DNA of 64,000 nt, taken from contig JAEPRB010000010.1 in NCBI GenBank assembly GCA_016758965.1, forward strand, positions 124,001 to 188,000. The letters run 5' to 3'. Under the pieces are notes generated by a model, which was given only the letters and a program-made list of their open reading frames with translations, was not told the origin of the DNA and did not search any database. How positions within the stretch are numbered: position 1 is the stretch's first letter; the number at the start of each line of letters is the position of its first letter. The translations under genes and the position numbers were made by a program. This DNA comes from Circinella minor (lineage: Eukaryota > Mucoromycota > Mucoromycetes > Mucorales > Lichtheimiaceae). Positions 49,460-63,400 of the stretch are shown here, in pieces.

Positions 49460-52400
49460 CCTCTCAAAATGAGCACAGCGTCCTTGGCGGACATATTTGC
49501 TCGAGACAAGGTAGTGGGGGTAGAAGAATATTAGATACAACAAAAACTATGTTTGAATTCTGTTATAAATCCGCGGAATAAAATTTTCCGTACCTTGACA
49601 ATGTAATCCAGGATAGTGAGCAGCAAGACATCAATCTTTCTATTAATTCATGTTCATTCTTGGTAGCATCACACTGGTGTATATATTTATATCTATAACA
49701 AGGTAACTTTTATGAAGTAATAACACTAGAATCTCTAATAATAATCATAGTTTTAATATACGTGTTCATTCATATTTTCTAAAACTCTATCGCTTTTATA
49801 TTAGAATTGATATTGTTTCGCATTATTATAGCTACAAATACGCCATAAGTTTCCTAGTGATATATACTATTATTGAATATAATACTCAAGTAAAAAACAA
49901 AAAAAACAAGCGATGGTCCCAAGTTATGCTGAATTAGCTGTTTTTTTAAACTCAATTTGAGTTTACTAGCCTTTACCCAGTTTCATTGCCATTCTCCTTC
50001 AGAACAAACAAAAATGAATCCTCATACGGGTTAGAAAGAAGGTATATTTGTTTGTTTGTTTGTTTATAATAATATTTACTTGACTTTTACTGTATACAAC
50101 TATCATTTTTTTAAGAAACAGATTATTCTCATTTAATTATTCTTTACAGTCTTCAAGAATTATGTCGAAACCTGTTTCCGCAGCAATCAAACCATTTTTA
50201 TGTCCAAAGCACTGGACCTCATAAAATCAACTATTATTAAAGGTTCACCGAGATGCGAAAGCGCTGATCAGCTAAAAAATGTATGGGAATCACGATTGGG
50301 ATTTAGTTATCACTCAGTAAAAGTGAATACAAAAGTACATTTTCCAGAAGTCAAGGAAAATCATTTTTTTCCCCATTACTACTTGATCTTTTTGGTCGCT
50401 CATACTTTATCTCGTTAGATCGAAAAAGATCTCTCTGACACTTATTGGACAGCTTTATATACCGAAGTAGTCGAGGTAGGTTTTTTTTTCTGCTTAATAA
50501 TACTCTGTACTCCTTTTCATTCATCGCATATTTATGTGTTTATGTTTTATTACTGTTAGAACGTGATCCTGAGCGATACTTATGAATCAAATGCACAACG
50601 GCGTCAATCAACATCTGCGTTATATTAAAAAGACAACAACAGGTAGCAAACATCCTACTCAATTCACAAGAATCATAACAGAATGAAGCTTAAGTTGAAG
50701 AAAGAAGACAACCCAGCGGTGAAAGAATATTCTTGGATGAAGATGAAGATGATGATGAAACTTTGGAGGAAGAAGGAGATAATTCTACAATTTTTGGAGT
50801 TTGATATTTGAAAATGGTAAATAGATTGATGGTTTTAACATTATAAATACTACGGCTATTGTGTTCGTTTATTCAATTTTCTTTTGTTTTAAATCAATTC
50901 AAAAGACAGGCGAGGACACTGACCACTATACTATCCGATATTGATAAACCAATTCAAAAGGCAGATGGATTTACAACTCTCGTTATCCTCACGGATTCCT
51001 CAAGTGAATTGCACAATTTGGCCAAACCTAAATTCAGAGCTAAATTTGGGAATTCAATTGGGGGAGCATAACACAGCGAAACCAAATGCTCAACCATCAA
51101 GTCTTATGGAATATCTTCCATCATCCAACTGGACTCAAACAAGCTGTTGCTATAAATGAAGCATTAAAGTGAGTCAAGTTATTAAGGGTATGGATTGGGT
51201 ATTATAGAAGGCTTTATTTTACTAACTTTTCAAAGATCGTCATGATCCCATATTGTTTACTTGGTTAGAGGTGACTTCATTGAATTTTTTGATGCATTTT
51301 TTAAATAACAAAAACCAAATATCAAAGAAAAATATGAAGAATTATTGTTAAAGAAACCTAGTCTTCGTATGGGAATGACAGCAGATATGGCTTCGAGTAG
51401 AAGAGATGAGACACAAGAAAAAAGGTCGACTTATGATGAAATTGAAAAGGTAAAGAATGATTTCTATTTATTTTATGTATTACCGTTTATCTTATTATTC
51501 GCAACTATATTACATATAGAAAGCTAACTCTGGTAAAGTTACTATGCGAAAACTCGTTTGTGTCAAGAAATGCACGCCCTAAAAAAATTGGTGGTAAGTA
51601 GCTTTTAATTGGCGAAAGAAGGAGATTTTTTCCCATTCCATATCATAAAACAAAGCTATTTTTTTTTTTTTGCTTTTGTTTTTTTTTGGCGTTTCTAATA
51701 TATTTAATAATGGTTTTGTATACTCGTTCATTAGAGCTGCAGATTTGGTCTGTGACGTAGATGGTTATGGTTAAGATGAAGTGATTTTTATCACTCAGGG
51801 CCTTTTCCCGCCAACTTTTTTTTAAAATCCAGGTGGGGTAAAATAAGGGAGTGCCCAAAAAGGACGCATTATTAGATCAAAGAATGAATGACAGTGGAAT
51901 GACGCAAATGCTTGATATACGTGACATTCTTATCGCAAGTTTACCTGGTCATAATGGAGCTGTTGAAAAATTTTCCGGTGACCAGACAGAGTTCACACAA
52001 TATCGTCACGTTGCAACTTTATTAGTTATTAGTTTTCGCGAAACATAATTTGAAATGAAAGAGTAAGCATGCGGTTTTTTTAATTGCTAGTGTTCTTATT
52101 ATATTTCAATCTAAAAACGTATTAATCAATTAATAATACTGATAAAATATGTAGTGCGTAAAACAACAAAGGAAGCCCGAAAACAGAATGTATGTATCTA
52201 TAAATGATAATGACAAGAAGATAATCATTGGTCGTCGTGTTAATTTATTATTAAGTACCATGGATATCGAATCAAGATCCTCAGAGCGGGAAAGGCGTAT
52301 GCTGATGACCCTCATATCCAATCCGATCCAATCTGTGAAGAACAATATGACTTACATGGCAATTTTGTCTTGCAGCCCGGGTAACTGATGAGGTAGACCA

Positions 52401-53050
52401 GAAGGATCACCATAAGCATAAAATCGGCGAGAACCAGAGAAATAGATTTCTTTAGTGGCATTTCTCTGTCATTGTATGGTAATAGTCTTAAGGGGTCAAG
52501 ATCTCAACTTAATCTCCTTTCGCCTCTAATCGTATTTATTCAGACTTCCTCTGGTAGCTATTTTAAAGAAGCATATCTTCTCGTCTTGGCAAACAACAAT
52601 AATTAAAAAATGCTCGGAGTAACAAAACTATTTTAAAGACATTGGAAAAAATTAGCATGAATGATGATGAGCGGGGCAATTTAATTGTCGTGGAAATAGA
52701 TTGGATCGGTAAACTTTTTTTTTTTTTATCTCTGTACACTCTATATATTACACATAACTAACAATAAAATATATGGTATTAGGCAAAAATGGTTATTTGA
52801 TTGAAGTTAAACAAGTGGATGGTGCTTATCGTGCTTACCATATGGGGATGTGATGATTTCCTCAACGATAAAGATTTTAAAGGATTTCAAATACCTTAAA
52901 TATTTTATATCAATATAAACATCATCTCCTAATATGACTGAAGTAGTCAAAGTTGCTTTTTATCAGGACCAAGCTAAAGAAAAATTACACACTTATCAAA
53001 TATCATCTGAGATGTACGATAGAATAGATAGTTTAGTTCAACAGTAGAAA
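49460..53050 (+). pseudogene. Cluster of broken coding relics of unknown family
   Basis: Protein-like pieces on the plus strand are interrupted by stops and frameshifts: MSTASLADIFARDKVVGVEE (about 49469), MSKALDLIKSTIIKGSPRCE (50200), a Gln/Glu stretch with PSGERIFLDEDEDDDETLEE (about 50700-50800) containing two in-frame stops, IKEKYEELLLKKPSLRMGMT (about 51320-51450), MLDIRDILIASLPGHNGAVE (about 51910), and GYLIEVKQVDGAYRAYHMG (about 52795). I cannot assign a family, and I cannot tell whether they derive from one gene or several. The order and common strand favour one or two decayed genes or a dead element. Confidence 0.4.
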
Positions 53051-53776
53051 ATATGATAAACGACGACATGTCTCCTTTGAAACATGGTTTCTTCTCGAAA
53101 TTAAGATAAATATTAATACTTTATGTACAAGTTGATCTATTTATATAAGCTGGTTCCCGTGATGGGCTTACTGTATTTCTGTTACGTATGTAATATAAAG
53201 AATGTATTTTTTAAAAAAAACCTTACTGTATAATAACCTTGTTCTCAAAAAGGTCTTTTTTTCTTGGCTTTTATATAATAGCTAAAAAAAATCTCAGGTA
53301 TTTTTACATTCTTATTTCCATGTCACCACACCCCAAATCTGAAACGTCATTGTAGTCCAGATACTTTGTTCACGCCTGTAAAGAAGAAAATTTAAACCGA
53401 CAAATGTAAATAACAATAGTCATTATAGCGAAAGTGATGATGAATATAATTCGTCATCACTTTTTGCTCGACTTTTATTCAAGCTACTTGTCTGTCGGCT
53501 TCTTTTTGCGCCAATCGTTAAACAGCGGAATAAATGAAATGGGAAAATCAGATTAAGAAAAGGCTGGGAGGGTGGGGCATGGTAAGAGACATTGCTTCAC
53601 TATTTGGTCGAGTTCTGTCTTCTCTCTTTCAACATTGTAAAACCTTTCTAAATCACATTTTCATGTCGCTATATACACTTCTTTTTATATACAATAATAA
53701 TACCCTTTCTCTATAACACCATTTTTTTTTCTATATTCTCTCATTTGATATCCTGTAAAAAATAATAATAATATCA

Positions 53777-54459
53777 TGCAGCTCAACTTAAATAGCCAAT
53801 TTTTTTCAAAAACTTTGCCCAATTTCAAATTATATCTAGTACGTCAAAAATGAGCAAAACCAAAATTAAAACCAAGAAAATGATAGAATAGCATCTAAAG
53901 AAAAAGATTCTTGGATTGGATGTCAAATATCTTTTGAATTGGAAAAGTAGTAAGAGTTTGAAGTAAGGCGGTTTAGGCTGGGTAGAGGAAAAATGTTACA
54001 TCTGAATATGAATATAAACACCTATTATGGTAATATACTAACCATATATGGAAATACTCTGGGCTTTTAATTTTAGATTATTCCATTACAGATGAGTGAA
54101 AGGACAGATAGCATATAAGACATTACTATCTCTTTTTCTTACTATTATATTTAATCTATAATAGCTTTATAAATACATGTAATATTTCATATTTAGACAA
54201 TAATATATAAGAATAATAAAGCTTGTGTTAGTTAATAGTAAAAACTAACAAGTATAAATTAATAGATTATATAATCAACTAGTATATAATGATGAACTAT
54301 TTTTAAAAGAACTTCCATTACTATTATAGTTTATGTAATTACTATAAATCAAAAGACTATCATATAGATATATACATATTTATTTTTGCTTTACCAGTGT
54401 TTGAATTAAGAAAAAAAAATGTTACAAAATAAAAAATTGGCCATTTAAGTTGGGCTGCA
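53777..54459. mobile_element. MITE-like element with 29 bp terminal inverted repeats
   Basis: The left end TGCAGCTCAACTTAAATAGC (53777 onward) matches the reverse complement of the right end, TGCAGCCCAACTTAAATGGC (to 54459), and both continue CAATTTTTT. The element is about 683 bp, AT-rich and non-coding. Target-site duplication is not clear, so the superfamily is open. It is a non-autonomous transposon by structure. Confidence 0.78.
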
Positions 54460-55266
54460 CCATAAAAAGGCTCAAAGTCAAATGATTATTTTTTTCACTT
54501 AATTTGTCTTCTCGAAGATTTATTATAATACCGTATTTAATTGATTCAAAAACAATATCAATGGCCACTGTCATATTCAGTTGGTTTCACTTTGACCAAG
54601 AGTTCTACTAATCACTTAATATATTCGAGATATAGACGTAGGTAACCATATTAGATCAAATGCTTTAATGCACGAATATAGATAAGTAAACTTTCTGTTC
54701 TTGTTTTTTTAAATATATTTGAAAATCATACATCAATCCTTCAGGTGTTTACAAGGCCAGATATTTTAAAATTTGATTCACAATAGTTTACGTGGTCAAT
54801 TACTTATCAACTTTTTGATGTAATAGATATTATCATTATTATATAAAAAAATGATATAATAAAGTTAATTACAACAGCAATGCATCAAAAAATTATCTGA
54901 ACAGCTTTACGAAGAAAAAATAATCACAATTGGGACCACTTAGAAAAGAAGGAAATTCAAAACAATTGGTGACGCCTAAAAAAACAATAGTATTTGTTTA
55001 TTATATCAAATACAATATAATATCATAGAAGAATACAATACATGTTGATAAATGCCATGTATGTTGGACCGTATATAAAACATCATATAGCTTGTTAAAT
55101 GCTTGCGTGCATTTATATGTTTAATGTAGTTTTTAAAATTAAAATTGAAATGAATAAAAGATAGGGAAAAAATAATTACAACAGGAAATACGTAAAAGCA
55201 AGTTACAGAAGGAGAGAAAAAATGAAGTGTGTGCGATTGAGTGAATGTTATATGTGTACTTATGTT
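54460..55266. other. Intergenic region, nothing recognised
   Basis: AT-rich DNA between the MITE and the 3' end of the MFS gene. No gene seen. Confidence 0.5.
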
Positions 55267-56769
55267 TTAAAAAATGATGCTACTATTATTGGTAATGGTA
55301 CTATTGTTATTATAATCAATAGCAGAATTATTATTATGGGGAGTATTATTAAAAAACATTGTAGATGGCTGATGACGTCGAGAAAGGTGCGGTTTAAGTC
55401 CACTACTAGACACCGTACCAAAAATGTGATTAGACGGTATAGAAAGCGATGTACACGTTATTGTAGGCTTTATTTTTTTGGAACGATCAATAAATTTTCG
55501 ACTTTTTCCGGTATAAAAATATGCAAAAGGCATACAGAACAGAAACATGAATGCCAAAACGGCGCATAACCAAAAGAATCCGATAGTTCCGTACAGGAAA
55601 CCAGCCAAAATCGGACCAACGCACATTCCTATTACCAATGGTTAGTGTTAGTATTATCAATTTTATAATATTTAGAAATACATAGCTATAATACTAGAAC
55701 CAGACACTATGTAAATATTAAAACTAGTAATTACCTGTTCCATATGCCGCATTAAATAATGCATAACTTGTTGCTAGACCATCTTTTTCAGTAGATGATT
55801 CATTTTCATTAGAGACAACATCCGCAATTTCAGGAAATACAGTTGATTGACAGCCAGCCATGGCAGAGCCACCCATAGCAAAATAGATAATCAATGTCCA
55901 AAATGGAGTGTTTCTGTTTGGAATAGTCACCAACATAACTGTAGGTATAATCAGAACAAGAGATACTAGTGCAACAATCTTTGTTCCATATTTATCACAA
56001 AGCCATCCAGAGATGGCACCCGCTATGACACTTGGAATCATAAAGGAAAGCAACATAAGACCACAAGCAGCTTCGTCAAATTGCCACTCAGTTGCTAAAC
56101 GCATTGTCAATATAGTCTATAAATGTTTTTTAACCAAAAAAAAAAAGTTATACTCAAAACTTCGATGACATAAAATAAACACATTATGTTGTATTGTTGT
56201 TATCAGTAAAATAGGTGAAGTTACCTCAAATGCGCTCATGGCAGCGGCCACTACTATTGTGAGGTTAAGTGAGACGAGTAAACGTGGTTGTTGAAGTAAT
56301 CGCTTTACTGTCACTTTTGATTCTGTCACTTGATTATTACTGCTATCATTTTTCATTGTGAAGTCATCGCCAAAGCTGTAACAAGAACTGCTAATATTGG
56401 TATGAGTGGTTGAAATATTAGGTAATTGATGTTGAGAAGCTGCAGTATGTATCGTCGTTTGTTCCTTAGTAACTGAATTTTCTTCGTCCCCTGGTTTAAT
56501 AAACCATTCTTTTGGCAAGTGACAACGCTCAATAATTACCAGTCGCATAAAAAAATCAGCACCACATAAGATCATGGAAGCAATGAAGGGTGCTTGATAA
56601 CCCAGTTTTGCATAAAGAACTATTATTAATGATAATTACAAACAAAAGTTAATTTAAAGTCCATCAACTTCTTTCTTCTACTTGTATTTTGATTATAAAT
56701 ACTTGGGGACATGAAACTTTTTCTTCCTATTGTAGTGACACTTACTGCCTATTTTTTTTTCAAGGAGAA

Positions 56770-56804
<35 letters not shown>

Positions 56805-57920
56805 CCAGTGGTTAGCATGCATAATTCCGCATTTCTGAGTTAAAAAAAATTGATTTATCGTTTACCTCCAACAGGTAGACCTGCTACAATGCCAAGTGGA
56901 TAAAATCCAAAAAGTTTTCCCATCTGAAATCCTATTAGATATTAATTATTCACATATATAAGTTATTATTATTATTTTTACATAATTAATAAAAATATAA
57001 ACATACCCAACTGATCTTCTGGCCAATTATCTGCGATTAAACATAGTGACATTGTCCAGACGCAAGCATTGGACACACCCTGCAGAAATCTTGCTAAGAG
57101 TAACATCCAATATGCTGTTGCAAACATGAACATCAGGTTGGCAGTAATGGAAGCAGCGATACCAAGTAACATGGGAACACGACGCTGTCGTATCTTTTCA
57201 CCTAACCAACCAAAAATGGGCGATCCAGCTTTTTTTTTTGTGTAAGTTATTATGAATTTATGTGGATATGTAGATAATATTAAGCAATGAGTTATAAATA
57301 ATTTGGATGAGCAAAAAAAAATGTTAAAGGGATTGATCAGTAAGCAAGTACATAACAAAAATGGAATATGATCGATCTTCTTGTCGTTCTATTTTAATAC
57401 CTAAAAGTCCAGCCGCATACAAAGCAACGAGAATACCTGTGTCTCTTGATGTTACAGCATCATTGGCTGCTGAAAATGGTGATTCGCCAGTGTCCTGTGA
57501 TGCTTCGCCGTTATGGTTTATTCGATCGACAATAAAAGGTGATATTGGAAATAAAATTGAATGAACAAAAGTCTATAAGTTTTGATATTATTGTTAGAGC
57601 ATGATGAGAAACGATATGAGAGTGTAGATGTTCTTTAGTATATATATAGTGAACAAGAGAATAGCTAAAGTTGTTGTAGTAATAGTAGGTGGGAATAACG
57701 AGTAGGTTGATTCGTAAAAGTGTATACTGTATTTGAATAAAATGCTTACACTGGTAAAAAGTCCAATTGCTGCTGTGGAAAATATAAAATAATCTGAAGC
57801 ACGAACACTTAATAATATAGGTTTTTTTGGTGCTGGTTGTGACGACTGTTCCTGTTTCTCCTGACTGTCGACAGTAGCAGTGGGCGCAATAGCACCTGTC
57901 ACATGGGAGAGAAATGGCAT
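55267..57920 (-). CDS. Major facilitator superfamily transporter (DHA1/SLC18-like)
   Basis: Seven exons on the minus strand (57920-57750, 57572-57401, 57228-57007, 56931-56866, 56619-56225, 56116-55735, 55628-55267) give 589 residues with about twelve hydrophobic segments. The loop after helix 2 carries GSPIFGWLGEKIRQRRVPML, a GxxxDRxGRR-type motif A, and ARFLQGVSNACVWTMSLCLI is the motif B/C region. The central cytosolic loop is long and Ser/Thr-rich; the repeat motif recurs as GWLCDKYGTKIVAL. The overall plan resembles vesicular amine and drug:proton antiporters. The C-terminal tail is Asn-rich. Substrate unknown; plasma or vacuolar membrane likely. A 31-base A run lies in intron 4 (56773-56803). 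Confidence 0.87.
56773..56803. repeat. 31-base A homopolymer in an MFS gene intron
   Basis: An uninterrupted A run in the intron between exons 4 and 5 of the MFS transporter gene (poly-U in the transcript). Exact length may be unreliable. Confidence 0.85.
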
Positions 57921-58913
57921 ATTCCAGAAGTCAACTGGAAAATATAAATGAAAAAAATATAAAAGTTAAAAAAGAATGATAAAGAGGGAAAAGAAAAGGG
58001 GTGGGATCGTATTTGTTCAAGGTTTTCAAGTATAACTACCAAATATATAAGGAGTAGAGGAACTTATGCTTCAATAGGAAAATAAAATAATCAAGATACG
58101 AAGATAATAATACAAAGGAAAGGTACAAGAGTGGAGAGGATCTAACGAACTATACGTACGTACGCAAGAAACTGGTAAAGTTTTGTTTGGTTGTTGGTGT
58201 GGGGGTTGCTTAGTAAAATAAAAAGAAAGCAGGAGGATACATAGTTGTATAAAGGGGTTGTGCTAAATTTTTGCCAAAGAAACATCTTTCTATGTTACGT
58301 GTTTTACTATTTTGATCAATTCAGTCAAGAGTCATTATAAAATCAAAGGAAGTAAAAACTTGAAAAAGACTTTTCAAAGTATAACCTTGTATTGTTAAAT
58401 CTATTACATAAATAAGGCTTCACATATTTAAATAACTGTTATATATATAGATTGACACAACAACACTAACTACACATTTTTTTCATAAAATAAAAAGTAT
58501 TTCAGAGCCAGTTGCAGTTTTTTTTAAAAAATAGAGAGTAACGAAATTAATTGTTTGGGTGGCCTTGCTAAATAAAAACAATCATGCCTTGCCGATTATT
58601 TCTTTCTATTTAAGATATTGAGCTATCCATTTTGTAGACTGAATACACTAATACAGTGATACATTTATTTTTTATCATATGTTACGTGTATGGTATAATA
58701 GCATTTTTTTTTTCGTTTTGTTTGTCATGTGTCATGATGATCCTTTTTTTTTATATAAAATATAACTAAAAATAAAAACATTTTAAATATTATTCTATTT
58801 ACTTTCTATGTTGCGCTTCACGATATTTATTTACTTCTTCTGTAATAGTGCCTGGAAAGATTTGAATATGTGTACGGCGCTATTACCATCATAATGTATT
58901 GTTTTTGCATTTT
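57921..58913. other. Intergenic region
   Basis: Contains the MFS promoter (minus strand) and the 3' end of the mitochondrial carrier gene. A GTACGTACG run lies at 58156-58164. No gene seen. Confidence 0.5.
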
Positions 58914-60442
58914 TTATCTTCCTAACGCATCCATCATCCACTCGTAAGTAAAGAATGTTACTGCATTAACTGGAAATGCCCGCAATACCGCTGGACCTAA
59001 ACCACGGTAAAAAACAGATATTCCTTCAGCTTGGTATGAACGTATAACACAGTCCTTTATAGAAGTATATGGACGAACAGTTGAACCGATATTGGAAGAA
59101 GATGACAATGTCCCATAAAGGCGTTGATCACTTGGATTGCTCCGTGTAGGCGTTGGAAAGGTAGAGGGAGTATGGGTCGACGCTGATGATCCTCGTGAAG
59201 GTGGCATGACCTGCATTTGAAGTCTTGATTTGACAACATCGATAGGATAGATAGATGACCATGACACTACCCCCGCCGTCCCCCCTGCTAAAAGGAGTTG
59301 CCATGCATTTGATTTACTCGCTTCCGTCTCCAACAGTCGTTTCATACCTTCGTATACCCAAAAGTATACACCATAGCTCGGTGCGTCACGAATAATAGTA
59401 ATCCAACCACCTTGATATAAACCTATTAAATATTATATAATATTTATACAATAAAAAGGAAGGAGTAAAAAAAAAAGTTAATAATTTCTACCATTCGTGT
59501 CGTTATCTTTTCCACTTGTTGTCATGGATACCAGAAAATATACATTATGTGTTACCTCGTAACCCATCTCTCGCAAGTATCTCCTTAATAACTTCCCATG
59601 ATCCTCTTGGAACACGCGAAACTTGTTCTTTAATTTTAACAAGTTCTGTAGGCGCTGAAAAAAGGAAACCGGCGACACCAGCACCAAAACCAGCAATATA
59701 CACCTGTGATAAAGTTGGTACATATGTACCACTACCACCATTATTACTTTCTTGTAATAAATCTAAATTATGTTGCTTTTCGAATTCTCGTAAAATACTT
59801 CCATATGAGACGAATAATACAGCATTTAAACCTGCTAATCCCATAAGAGGTGCAAAGATACCCTTAAACATTGAGCTGGCCTACAAAAAAAAATAATTAC
59901 ACACAATATCAACAAAGAAACCAAATCAACTCCTGATTATTATCATTCTTCTAAACTTTGTTTTTCTTTTTTTTTTTCGTTTCCTATGTCTTTACCCCTT
60001 CAGATTTGACCATTCGTGTTAAAGTTTGCCATGCTGTAGGTAATGGTTCTGTCGTCATGGTTGCAGCACCACCTTTTGGTGCCTGCAGTCTTGCCTGTAT
60101 TTTAAGAATAAATAAACAAAACAAAAAAGTTATTAGAAAAAACTGTTTATTCATTACAAATTGCGTTTATATTTTTGTTAAAATGACCCTTACTCCTTAC
60201 CTTTAAGACATCAAGTGGACTTCCAACGATAATCCCTGCAGCACCACTTATCCAGCCTAAAAAAATACTTTATAGTTTTAATTCACCAGGAACCACTTTG
60301 TTTTTTTTTCTTTACTCTTGATGACAACTTTCAAATTACCTGCGATAAAATCGTTGACACTTTCAGCTATTCGACAGCATTAGTAACACTTCATGAATCA
60401 TTTTTCTTTTCGTTACTTCTTATTCCAAAGACAATTACCCAT
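58914..60442 (-). CDS. Mitochondrial carrier (SLC25 family)
   Basis: Six exons (60442-60439, 60366-60340, 60256-60201, 60094-59996, 59880-59556, 59422-58914) give 339 residues. The three carrier repeats show signatures PLDVLKARLQ (24-33), PTELVKIKEQ and PIDVVKSRLQ, with GLYQGGWITIIRDAPSYGVY and FYRGLGPAVLRAFPVNAVTF after the second and third. It moves a metabolite across the mitochondrial inner membrane. The pattern is nearest the amino-acid/acylcarnitine branch, but the substrate is not determinable. A Ser/Thr/Pro-rich insertion of about 45 residues sits in the third repeat. The first coding exon is only ATGG, spliced to CTGAAAGTG; the intron ends TACTAATGCTGTCGAATAG, with a clear branch site. 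Without this exon no in-frame ATG precedes the first signature. Confidence 0.88.
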
Positions 60443-63400
60443 TCAATTCTGTGATCAACAAGGAAAGCCGGAGTTGTTATAGTTCTTTTTTTCATGTGGG
60501 GTAAGATCCTTTTTTTTTTTTTTTTTTTACCTGGGACCCAATAAAAAAAAACTGATGGGTCATATTATTGAAAAAATTTCGTTTTAAAAAAAAGGTAAAG
60601 AAACTGGGTAACTACAGGTCAAAGTGAGGACAATTGATACCTTGTAAGCGAACCAATTTTGTTGTCACAAAAATAAATAGTAGTATTTCGCAATATTATA
60701 TGTTGATATGTTTTGTAACTGTCGTCTTGATTATAATAACATCTAAAAGTTGATATTGTTTTTGTGAAAAATTAGATATCTACATTGGAATAGTGTAATT
60801 CAATTATCGAATTTATGGTTGCACCTCACATAAAAACGCATGATCAAAAAAAAAAAACTACTACCCGTGAAATGTTGACCAAGAATGTAAACCTTCTGTC
60901 TTACACGATTATATAAATCGGGTAGCCAAGAAGAGCACGCGGAAAAGTGCAAACATATAAGCAGTAGCGTAAATGAGTAATTTTTTTTTATGCATATACA
61001 CCATGTTACACCATTGGATATTGTCATGTGTCCTGTCAAAACTACGATAACAATGAATAATACCGTAGATCCATTATAATGTTGTTTCTTCTTCATACCA
61101 CGGTCGTCATCAAATATCATACGTACAATTTAACAACATATAAAAATGAATCAATTAGTTTTTATATATACATAATTCTTACATGTTAAACCATATATTA
61201 ATGTGTTTGATCTACTATTCATAGCAAATTATTGAATGGAAAGAAGACATGTACTATATGTTCTGAATATGGATAGTGCAGAGACTCCACTGCATGTCAG
61301 AATTTCGGTCCCCGGTTATCCGAACCGCAGCTCCCTAATTTAAATGTTAGTGTATACACCGTAGGTGTATCTAGTTATATCTTCGAACATTTTCAAAATA
61401 CCACTTATTATATAGTAGATTGGATACACCTAAGCCTAAAGCATGTAATGCATAAATAAAATAGAACGTCTAAAAAGAACGCTTTTTTTTTTCTACAAGA
61501 TAATTATAACTTCTCGTAGTAATCTTCTTGTTACTGTGATATACCACACATATAAACTTGTTATTGAGTGAACAAAAATTTGTTGCTTTTAAAAGTAACT
61601 TTTGTCCTTGCTTTATTTTAGTAAAGGATGTACTTATTATAATCTATTAAAGTATAATTATGATAGAACATGATGAAATGAATAAATTATGTGTACTTAA
61701 TTACCATTATCTATGACAACACATATTTTTTTTTTATCTTTTTTCTTGCTCTTTCTTACGTACAGTAGAGAGTTTTTTTTAAGTATCAATACCACATTTA
61801 TTAAGTGAAACCGGACAACAACGCTTGTAAAACAGGGTTCTGGTTTATCAATGTTAACGATCATCCCGCCACTATTCCCACCACCCCTCTTTTTTTTATA
61901 CGTATCTAAATTCTTAACGCCAACTTTCAAAACTAACCATAAATGTCTCCCTAAATAACCCAAACATGCTTGGACTTTACTGTGTCATCTTTGGCCACTT
62001 TTTATCCGTAAATTTTGCTCCTTTTTTTTTTACATGCATAAAGTTTAGATTTGAAAAAAAAAATTTTACCATCCATCAACTCTATTCAAATATATTTTTT
62101 TTGGTTACTACATATGGACTATTATATTGCTATACAAAATGAAAAGAGGTGTTTTCATCATTTTTCGTTTACCCTCCCCTTAATTTTTTTTTTGTTACTG
62201 TGTTGTAATTATCATTCCGTTAACTTTAAAAAAAAGTTGTTAACCTTTGACATTACGTATACGTATACCTACATTTTTTCTTGCGCACATAAAAAAATAA
62301 ATCATAACTACGTATGAACTAATTTCGGACAATAAGAATACCATTTTATGTCTATTTACTGTATACCTAAGAGAAGAAACTTTACCTTTCTATTTCAAAA
62401 AAAAAAATCATTTTAATGAAGAAAGTACATATTTGAAATTTCATTCAAGTTAAAAAAATATATAATATAAACACTCGTTACAAACATAGAAATAAAAGCA
62501 TTGTTTTTGTTTGTGTCAATGAACTAACAGGCTTTTATGTTGTACACATAAAATAAAAATCCTTTTTCCTCCCTACCAACTAACCTTTTAAATTTTTCCG
62601 TGCCGATAAAAAAAAAAGAGAATTCGCCCGGAAAATGTTCATATTTTTCTTAGCAAGTGCTAGCGGATCCGTATTGTCGATGACATATAGAAACTAGCTT
62701 ATGGAGATGAACGTAGTGTTTTCTATTTGGACAAGCTGTGATTAAATAAAATAAAAATAAAAACAACCAGTATCTGACAAATGGAAATACAAAATATTAT
62801 TTCCATCATTTAGCATATCATAGAAGTAAAAAAAAAAAAAAATGAAAAATTTAAAAATACGTATCATTTTGCTTTGAATGGGATAGAATTAAAGGGGTAA
62901 AAGAGGAGTTAATGTACTTTATCCCAATGGACGTTAAATTTATTATCTGTTTATATGTATATTAATGCATCTACATCGAATAATGAATCAAAATAATGAA
63001 CACGTTTATCATATATTGTTATATGAATATCTGTCTAAGTTGTAAAAGATATAAAAACTATACATAGTATCAAGATAAAAACATACACTGTATGCTAATA
63101 TGTTGTCATCTTGAATAGTGAGACTTATCGTAAATAATAATTATTAAAAAGATAAGCATCATAGTCATATGCATGATAGAAAAGGACAAATTAATAAATT
63201 TATACGTATTTGTACGTACATACGTATATGTAATAATATCAAAAATAAATTAAAAAATATTATTAACCACGCTGCTATTCATTCAAAAGCAAAGATCATT
63301 ATAAAATCACAATCAATTTATAATGCTTTTAAAAAATACTCTTCCATTTAGTATACTTATCTATTCACTGTTGACCTGTGTACGTACATTATTTAACTTT
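60443..63400. other. Gene-poor interval with a possible pogo-like transposon end
   Basis: Nearly 3 kb without a recognisable gene. At 61271-61330 a short, less AT-rich patch holds GATAGTGCAGAGACTCCACT followed closely by CAGAATTTCGGTCCCCGG and TTATCCGAACCGCAGC. The first, read backwards, begins CAGTGGAGTCTCTGCACTAT, which resembles pogo/Tigger terminal repeats. There is no transposase, so this would be an end fragment only. Confidence 0.4.

Noticed and set aside
62051..62317. Plus-strand 88-residue frame
   Set aside because: Hydrophobic AT-rich composition from T runs, no homology pattern or splice support.
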